Below, in pieces: positions 59,023 through 64,000 of a DNA stretch of 64,000 nt. The first letter of the stretch is position 1. Each line of letters starts with the position of its first letter. Source of the DNA: Oceanospirillum multiglobuliferum (lineage in GTDB: Bacteria; Pseudomonadota; Gammaproteobacteria; Pseudomonadales; Halomonadaceae); contig NZ_FUXG01000002.1 of NCBI RefSeq assembly GCF_900167095.1, positions 186,001-250,000 on the forward strand. The letters are read 5' to 3'. Position numbers and translations under genes: made by a program. A model generated the notes under the pieces. That model made no database searches. It had not been told where the DNA came from and was given only the letters and a program-made list of their open reading frames with translations.

Positions 59023-60912
59023 ATGAAGGCACTCTCGCTTAAAGCCAAAATCATCCTGATTGCCACCTTTGCGGTGTTGGCTACCTCGCTAGCGTTAACT
59101 AGCTTTTCTATTTATAGCCTTTCTGATTTGACTAAAAACGGTGTTGATCAACGGGTACATGGTGTGAGTAGTGCCGTTAGTACTGGTGTTGAACGCTGGC
59201 TTTCGTCTAAATATCAGCAGCTCAACACCTTAGCCAGTCGTCCCGCAGAGCAAGTCGAGTTTATTGAACAGTTGCGCATGACCAAAGAAGCGGGTGAGTT
59301 TGTTGCAATTTTTGCAGGACTGACCGATGGCACCCGTATTGGCAGCAATGGACACACTCTATTTGTGAACGGTTACGATCCACGTTCTCGGCCTTGGTAC
59401 AAGCAGGCTATGGTCGAGAAACAGATGGTATTGATTGGTCCTTATGAAGATCGTACAACCAAAGAGATGACCTTCACCATTGCTAGACCACTGGAAAAAT
59501 CGGGCAAAATTACAGGTATTATCGGAGCAGATCTACAGCTCAAAAGCTTATTTGCTGAAATTACAGGCTTTGAATCAGGTAAAAACAGCCAGCTTTTTCT
59601 ACTTAATGATCAGGGTTTGGTTATTGCTCACGCTAACGCCAACTATCAGCTAAAGCCCATTACCGAGCTTTATAGCAGCATCCAAGCCGCCCAAGTGAAC
59701 ACGCTGGCAGCTAGCCAGCAACTATTAGAAGTTGAAACTAATCAAGGCACCAAGCTAGTGCGCCTGGTTAAAGTGAAAAACTCATCATGGTTGCTAGGTG
59801 TTGAAGTTGATAAAGCCACTGAGATGGGCGCGTTAAGTGAAACCCTAGGTATAGAGATTGCTATCAGTGTTGCTGTATTTTTTATTGTGATTCTGCTGGT
59901 GGCCGCAATAGTGAATGTTTTATTGCAAGACCTTAAAACCGTAGGGCGTGCGCTAGGCTATATCGCAAAAGGTGAAGGTGACCTGACCAAGCGTATTGAA
60001 ACCCGCAGTCAAGATGAGGTTGGGCAAGTGGCGCGAGACTTTAACCACTTTGTGAAGTCTTTGCATACCATCATTACTAAACTAGAACATACCGCCACAG
60101 ACCTAGGCTTACAGTCGAATATCATTTCTGACAAAACTGAGCAAAATGGTCAGAAAATTTATCAGCAGTTATCGGGCACCAACCAAGTAGCAGACGCAGT
60201 TCAACAGCTAGCAGACTCTACGACCAGTATTATGAGCCATGTGCAAGACACAACAGCCCAAGTTAAAAACACCTTACGCCTAGGTGAGAAAGGGATTGAA
60301 AAGGTCGAAACCAGTCAGCAATCTGTAACAGACTTGGCCGAACAGCTGCAAACAGCAAGCGAAGTAGTGACACAACTTAATACCAGCGCCCAAGGTATTA
60401 GCGGCATATTGGCAACCATCGAAGAAATTGCCGAACAGACCAACTTATTAGCACTTAATGCCGCTATTGAAGCTGCACGAGCGGGTGAAGCAGGCCGAGG
60501 CTTTGCGGTGGTAGCCGATGAAGTACGTAACCTGTCACAACGTACCAGTAGCTCAACCAATGAGATTCAACACGTGATGGAGTCTGTGCAACGCTCAGCC
60601 CTAGAGGCCACCAGCTTGATGGATTCAAGCCGAAGCCTAGCCGAGAGTAGCGTGCAAGAAGCGCGTGGCGCGCAAGATATGTTGGTGCAAATTGTCAGCG
60701 CAGTGCAACAAATTAGCGTACTGTCTGAACAGATTGCCGCCGCTACAGAGCAGCAAGCCTCTATCAGTAATGAAATCAACCATAACACCCAGAGCATTCG
60801 CTCGGTTGCTCATGACCTTGCTGATGATGCCAAGGAAAGTGAACAGCAAGTGCATCAGCTCTCCAAACTGGCAGCAGACTTAAAAGCAGAGGCTGGTAAG
60901 TTTATTGTTTAG
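59023..60912 (+). CDS. Cache-domain methyl-accepting chemotaxis protein
   Basis: A 629-residue chemoreceptor. N-terminal helix (about 7-28), a periplasmic dCache sensor (about 35-270) with the [13 protein letters not shown] stretch typical of the family, a second helix (about 280-303), HAMP and a signalling domain with tip [20 protein letters not shown]. dCache domains often bind amino acids, but the ligand is not assigned. The start is ATG at 59023, eight bases after AAGGA; two earlier in-frame ATGs do not fit that site. Confidence 0.9.
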   Translation: MKALSLKAKIILIATFAVLATSLALTSFSIYSLSDLTKNGVDQRVHGVSSAVSTGVERWLSSKYQQLNTLASRPAEQVEFIEQLRMTKEAGEFVAIFAGLTDGTRIGSNGHTLFVNGYDPRSRPWYKQAMVEKQMVLIGPYEDRTTKEMTFTIARPLEKSGKITGIIGADLQLKSLFAEITGFESGKNSQLFLLNDQGLVIAHANANYQLKPITELYSSIQAAQVNTLAASQQLLEVETNQGTKLVRLVKVKNSSWLLGVEVDKATEMGALSETLGIEIAISVAVFFIVILLVAAIVNVLLQDLKTVGRALGYIAKGEGDLTKRIETRSQDEVGQVARDFNHFVKSLHTIITKLEHTATDLGLQSNIISDKTEQNGQKIYQQLSGTNQVADAVQQLADSTTSIMSHVQDTTAQVKNTLRLGEKGIEKVETSQQSVTDLAEQLQTASEVVTQLNTSAQGISGILATIEEIAEQTNLLALNAAIEAARAGEAGRGFAVVADEVRNLSQRTSSSTNEIQHVMESVQRSALEATSLMDSSRSLAESSVQEARGAQDMLVQIVSAVQQISVLSEQIAAATEQQASISNEINHNTQSIRSVAHDLADDAKESEQQVHQLSKLAADLKAEAGKFIV

Positions 60913-60934
60913 GTCGCATCTGATGTGATTAGGG

Positions 60935-60963
60935 AAAGGCTGCTGATTAAGCAGCCTTTTTTG
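60935..60963 (+). terminator. Terminator after the Cache chemoreceptor
   Basis: A perfect 10-bp stem (60935-60944 with 60950-60959) followed by T's, 22 bases past the stop. Confidence 0.9.
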
Positions 60964-60992
60964 TAACGATAGCCGTGATTAGGTTCCAATAG

Positions 60993-61469
60993 ATGAAATG
61001 TGTTACCACGGGTTTTCTTCTGGCGGTGTTGTCTTTCGCCTCGATGCCAGTTAAGGCTGAGCCACAAAAACAGGTTGTGGGCGCAACTGAAGTGGTCTTG
61101 GTCACAGACGCGGAGCTACGCTTTAAAGCGCGAGTGGATACTGGTGCAAAAACCTCTAGCATTCATGCCGAAAACATCGAGTTGGATCTATCGGGTGATC
61201 TTCAAGGTCAGCCTATCTCGTTTGATCTTGTCACCAAAGAGGGGCAGTCTAAAAGAATCGAAACTCGTGTGGCGTCGGTTGTTAGCGTCAGAACGGCAGA
61301 ACAGACCGAACGCAGATACGTTGTCCCGTTGCTTATAAAATGGCATGGCTCGACCAGAACCATTTTGGTAACGCTGAATGACCGTAGCCGTATGGATTAT
61401 CGTCTGCTACTAGGCAGAAATTGGTTGCAAGGTCACTATGTGGTGGATGTTGATAAAAACACCGAATAG
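60993..61469 (+). CDS. Retropepsin-like aspartic protease (RimB/DUF785 type)
   Basis: A 158-residue exported protein: signal peptide (about 1-22, cleaved after VKA) and one retropepsin-like domain with the active-site motif DTGAKTSS (49-56). The LLGRNWL stretch near the end is typical of the family, annotated as 'ATP-dependent zinc protease' although it looks like a single-domain aspartic protease. Substrate unknown; relatives occur with RimK-type ligases, none of which is seen here. Confidence 0.85.
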   Translation: MKCVTTGFLLAVLSFASMPVKAEPQKQVVGATEVVLVTDAELRFKARVDTGAKTSSIHAENIELDLSGDLQGQPISFDLVTKEGQSKRIETRVASVVSVRTAEQTERRYVVPLLIKWHGSTRTILVTLNDRSRMDYRLLLGRNWLQGHYVVDVDKNTE

Positions 61470-61567
61470 AAAAAGCTCTAGGCTAACGACAAAACCTCTT
61501 CAGGTTTTATCTAAGTCTATCAGTATGTTGCATATTGGCGGCGTTATGCGCTTTAAGGATGAACAAT

Positions 61568-61933
61568 ATGAATTATGATGAGTTTAATGCGTTCTGTGCG
61601 TCTTTTCCGGCTACAAGCCATGTTGTTCAATGGGGTAACTCAGATGTATGGAAGGTTGGTGGTAAAGTGTTTGCAATAGGTGGCTGGAGCCCGAAGGGAC
61701 AAGCGGCTTTCACGTTTAAAGTATCAGATGTAAATTTTGATTTTCTAAGTCATTGTGAGGGCTATCAACCTGCACCGTACTTTGCAAATCGTGGTATGAA
61801 ATGGATTCAACAAATCGACACTGAGGGGCATCTTGACGAGCAACTTCAGTACTATTTATCTGAATCGTATAAAATTGTGGCAAGTGGTTTAAGTAAAAAG
61901 AAGCGAATTGAACTGGGTGTTTTGGTTAAGTGA
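61568..61933 (+). CDS. MmcQ/YjbR-family protein
   Basis: A 121-residue protein of the YjbR/MmcQ type with a CyaY-like fold, some described as DNA binding. The VVQWGNSDVWKVGGKVF and GMKWIQQ stretches are typical. Start: ATG at 61568 with AAGG about nine bases before. The GCGTTATGC just upstream looks like a cassette edge but is weak. It converges with the toxin-antitoxin pair. Confidence 0.85.
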   Translation: MNYDEFNAFCASFPATSHVVQWGNSDVWKVGGKVFAIGGWSPKGQAAFTFKVSDVNFDFLSHCEGYQPAPYFANRGMKWIQQIDTEGHLDEQLQYYLSESYKIVASGLSKKKRIELGVLVK

Positions 61934-61949
61934 CAGTTCTATCTAGTAC

Positions 61950-62237
61950 TCACACCCCTTTGATATCCCTATAAAAGTTTTCGTGTACGCCTAGCGCGAT
62001 CAACTCAAGTATTACGGTGCCTTCTTGATAGCTATAGCCAAGAAATGTGAGCTGTTTGCTCATTTTGAACTTATAAACACGCAGAAAAGACAAATCGCCT
62101 TTTTTCTGCTCGCCCAAACGTGGGTTCTCGATCAGTGCTTTTACCGCATTGTCGAGATCCGCTTTTTGGTTTGAGTGGAGTTTTTTAACGCTTTTCTTGA
62201 ATGAAGGGGTTTGTAGAACCTGTGTAATATTAGCCAA
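61950..62237 (-). CDS. RelE/ParE-type toxin
   Basis: A 95-residue toxin of the ParE/RelE superfamily. Features are TPSFKKSVKKLHSNQK, PRLGEQKKGDLSFLRVYKFK and a C-terminal GVHENFYRD. RelE types cleave mRNA at the ribosome, ParE types poison gyrase; the sequence does not decide which. The start is taken as TTG at 62237, overlapping the antitoxin stop by eight bases with GAGG nine bases upstream. Extending the frame to 62306 would add residues that are only the antitoxin gene read out of frame. Confidence 0.82.
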   Translation of the reverse strand: MANITQVLQTPSFKKSVKKLHSNQKADLDNAVKALIENPRLGEQKKGDLSFLRVYKFKMSKQLTFLGYSYQEGTVILELIALGVHENFYRDIKGV

Positions 62238-62451
62238 AACTGTATGCCTCAAGTTTACCGGCCTCTTTTTCAGCTTTAGCGATAATGGCTTGTCGAACAA
62301 ACTCATAAGGTAAATCTGGGTTGTCTTCCATCATTTCCCCAATTTTAGCCCAGTGTTCAATCTGTTTAGGGGTGGTACGATTGAGAGCTTTGGCCATGAT
62401 GGCAGCTTTATCTACAAGTTCTTGATCAAGGCGGATGCTGGCAGTCGACAT
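62230..62451 (-). CDS. ParD-like antitoxin
   Basis: A 73-residue ribbon-helix-helix type antitoxin of the ParD-like family. It starts MSTASIRLDQELVDKA with ALNRTTPKQIEHWAKIGE after it, a DNA-binding and dimer region, followed by the toxin-binding tail. AAGGAG lies six bases before the ATG. It is upstream of and overlaps the toxin gene, the usual order, and probably represses its own promoter. Confidence 0.85.
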   Translation of the reverse strand: MSTASIRLDQELVDKAAIMAKALNRTTPKQIEHWAKIGEMMEDNPDLPYEFVRQAIIAKAEKEAGKLEAYSFG

Positions 62452-62642
62452 AATGAGCTCCTTTATTTAAATGCTGCCATAATTGTAGCGTAGCGCTACA
62501 AATGTAGCGAAACAAATCACAGCAGAGGCTTCAAAAGATTATTCGTCAGCTGTTCAGTTTGTGCCATAGCTATTCTGTTTCAGCTCTGCTCTAATTCATT
62601 TTTACGCTGACTGATGCGTGTTGAACACACTAGGCCCCTACC

Positions 62643-63974
62643 ATGAAAAACATTGTGGGTTTGTTAATGGCCCTTGCGCTGTTACTGACTGCGACCCGCC
62701 CTATCACCGCAATACCTTTATTAATGCCCGCTTTGTGTTTGTGGGGTGCATTGGCTTTGTCTTGGTCGGGGTTAAATAAGGCAACGCAGCGCCAAGCAGG
62801 TGTGCTTTTAGGCATTGGCATTTCAGGTTTGTTATGGGGTGGTTTACAACAGCAAGCATTGCCTATCGAACGGGCGCTCAGCGCTAATACCCCTTTGTTG
62901 GCGATGTTAATGGCGGTCAGTTTTTTATCACTGGTCGATTTAACGGGCAACAAACCACAAAAGGCTTTACCCAGTGGTAAAAGTGCATTGTTGCAGTCGA
63001 TATTGGGCGTACACCTGTTTGGTGCCGTGATTAATATGTCGATTGTTTTTATCATGGCGGATCGGTTTGCCCGTGCGAAACGAGAGTCTATTGCTGATAG
63101 CAACAATGATAGTTGTTGTGCTGGTGTTACGTACCCTTGTGGTGCCGAGATTCAAGTGGATCAGATGAAAGTGTTGTCACGGGGGTTCTGTGCAGCGGCT
63201 TTTTGGTCACCTTTTTTTGCAGCGGTGGCGGTGTCTTTGACCTATGCGCCGGGTGCGCAACTGATGCATCTTATTCAGGCGGGTATCCCGATGGCGATCT
63301 TAGGGTTGTTGATCACCTATTTTGAGATTCGCCCAAAGGCCAATCAGTTTGTGGGTTATCCCATGCAGGTGAGCAATTTAATACTGCCCGTTATTTTAGC
63401 CAGTGCGGTGGTGTTGTGTCGTTGGCTGTTGCCTGATCTTTCGATCATTCAGGTGATCAGTATTTTAGCGCCCAGCATCACCATTTTGGTTTTGCTGATT
63501 CATAAAGCACCATTGAAGCAGAGGTTACTGGAGCACAGCCAAAACCGTCTCGCTAAAATGGGGGGCGAATTGGCGCTGTTTTTAAGCGCGGGTACTATGG
63601 CGGCAGGTCTTGGAGTGGTATTCACTTTATATGCCGATCAACTGCCTATTCCTGAGTTAACCCCTGTTGTCACCAGTCTATTGTTACTGGTGATGCTGTT
63701 GCTCTCGTTATTGGGCGTACATCCTGTTATCAGCATTGCCAGTTTAAGCGGTTTGTTGTTGCCCACTCAGCCACCGATTGATCTGTTAGCCATGTTGTTC
63801 TTAGCCAGTTGGGCGATTGGCACGGCTTGTAGCCCCATGTCGGGCATGAATTTATCCATGCGCGGGCGCTACTTTATCAGTGCCAAACAGGTGTTACGCA
63901 GCAACTTGCCTTATGGTGCGATGATGTGGGTGGCCGCCAGTCTGTCGATGTGGTTTTACAATCCTTTGAATTAA
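62643..63974 (+). CDS. Uncharacterised polytopic membrane protein
   Basis: A 443-residue protein with about 11-12 membrane helices, suggesting a transporter. Visible oddities are a Cys-rich loop (NNDSCCAGVTYPCGAEIQ, about 156-173) and a late SPMSGMNLSMRGRYF stretch, which could line a substrate site. I recognise no family. The ribosome site is weak. A possible GTG start for another gene lies 14 bases after the stop, at 63988, but too little of it is in the window to call. Confidence 0.75.
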   Translation: MKNIVGLLMALALLLTATRPITAIPLLMPALCLWGALALSWSGLNKATQRQAGVLLGIGISGLLWGGLQQQALPIERALSANTPLLAMLMAVSFLSLVDLTGNKPQKALPSGKSALLQSILGVHLFGAVINMSIVFIMADRFARAKRESIADSNNDSCCAGVTYPCGAEIQVDQMKVLSRGFCAAAFWSPFFAAVAVSLTYAPGAQLMHLIQAGIPMAILGLLITYFEIRPKANQFVGYPMQVSNLILPVILASAVVLCRWLLPDLSIIQVISILAPSITILVLLIHKAPLKQRLLEHSQNRLAKMGGELALFLSAGTMAAGLGVVFTLYADQLPIPELTPVVTSLLLLVMLLLSLLGVHPVISIASLSGLLLPTQPPIDLLAMLFLASWAIGTACSPMSGMNLSMRGRYFISAKQVLRSNLPYGAMMWVAASLSMWFYNPLN

Positions 63975-64000
63975 TAAAAGGTGAGTGGTGCAGAAGATAT

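Noticed and set aside
62238-62306. Longer toxin start inside the antitoxin gene
   Set aside because: The extra residues are the antitoxin sequence read in another frame and do not look like the toxin family.
63988-64000. Start of a further gene at the right edge
   Set aside because: A GTG after a purine-rich AAGGTGAG is suggestive, but only four codons are visible.

Overview
The window reads as ordinary core chromosome of a gammaproteobacterium, most plausibly a marine Oceanospirillales-type relative. The evidence is gene order and protein families: leuS-lptE-holA with a divergent ybeL-type zinc-ribbon gene, dapA-bamC-metallo-hydrolase, a yeaC/DUF2797/pepN neighbourhood, a very long NAD-dependent glutamate dehydrogenase, a complete moxR-DUF58-Bat operon, and many chemoreceptor and cyclic-di-GMP genes. 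The genus assignment is inference; no rRNA or tRNA gene was found.

Layout. 1-8.8 kb: metallophosphoesterase, rhomboid protease glpG, yeaC-like, DUF2797, a GGDEF-EAL protein on the other strand, and pepN. 8.9-19.7 kb: slyD, an Aer-like receptor, a 51-residue membrane protein, gloC, a CheX-like protein, an uncharacterised membrane protein with a YceI protein, a LysR regulator, a second chemoreceptor, an Asp-rich lipoprotein and murI. 19.7-24.8 kb: DUF2835 and NAD-GDH. 25.2-32.3 kb: six co-directional genes (moxR, DUF58, DUF4381, batA, fused batB-batC, batD). 32.5-34.8 kb: an unknown protein, rlmA and DUF2750.

34.8-38.4 kb stands out. A single A+T-rich 966-residue gene joins a PHP phosphoesterase domain to an SMC/ABC-like ATPase and sits between core genes. 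From memory this architecture matches the single-gene anti-phage type called Ppl and the TrlF family name. Just downstream is a 100-bp imperfect palindrome with attC-like features, so the gene may be a lone integron-type cassette. This is the best candidate for an accessory system here.

38.4-58.3 kb returns to core functions: replication (holA), LPS export (lptE), translation (leuS, tsaB, rsmJ, trmA), a membrane diguanylate cyclase, NADH dehydrogenase-2, hppD with a divergent LysR gene, uppP, a TusA-like protein, an AI-2E-type permease, bcp, dapA, bamC and a metallo-hydrolase. After 58.3 kb come a 770-bp stretch with a likely small transcript carrying a 27-codon reading frame, a Cache chemoreceptor, a retropepsin-like protease, a YjbR-type protein, a ParD/RelE-type toxin-antitoxin pair and an unidentified membrane protein.

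Together the genes suggest a motile, respiring, amino-acid-catabolising Gram-negative cell: three chemoreceptors plus a CheX-like protein, two cyclic-di-GMP enzymes, NAD-GDH and HppD for amino-acid use, and NDH-2 feeding electrons to quinone. All coordinates and motif positions were read by hand. No similarity search was run.
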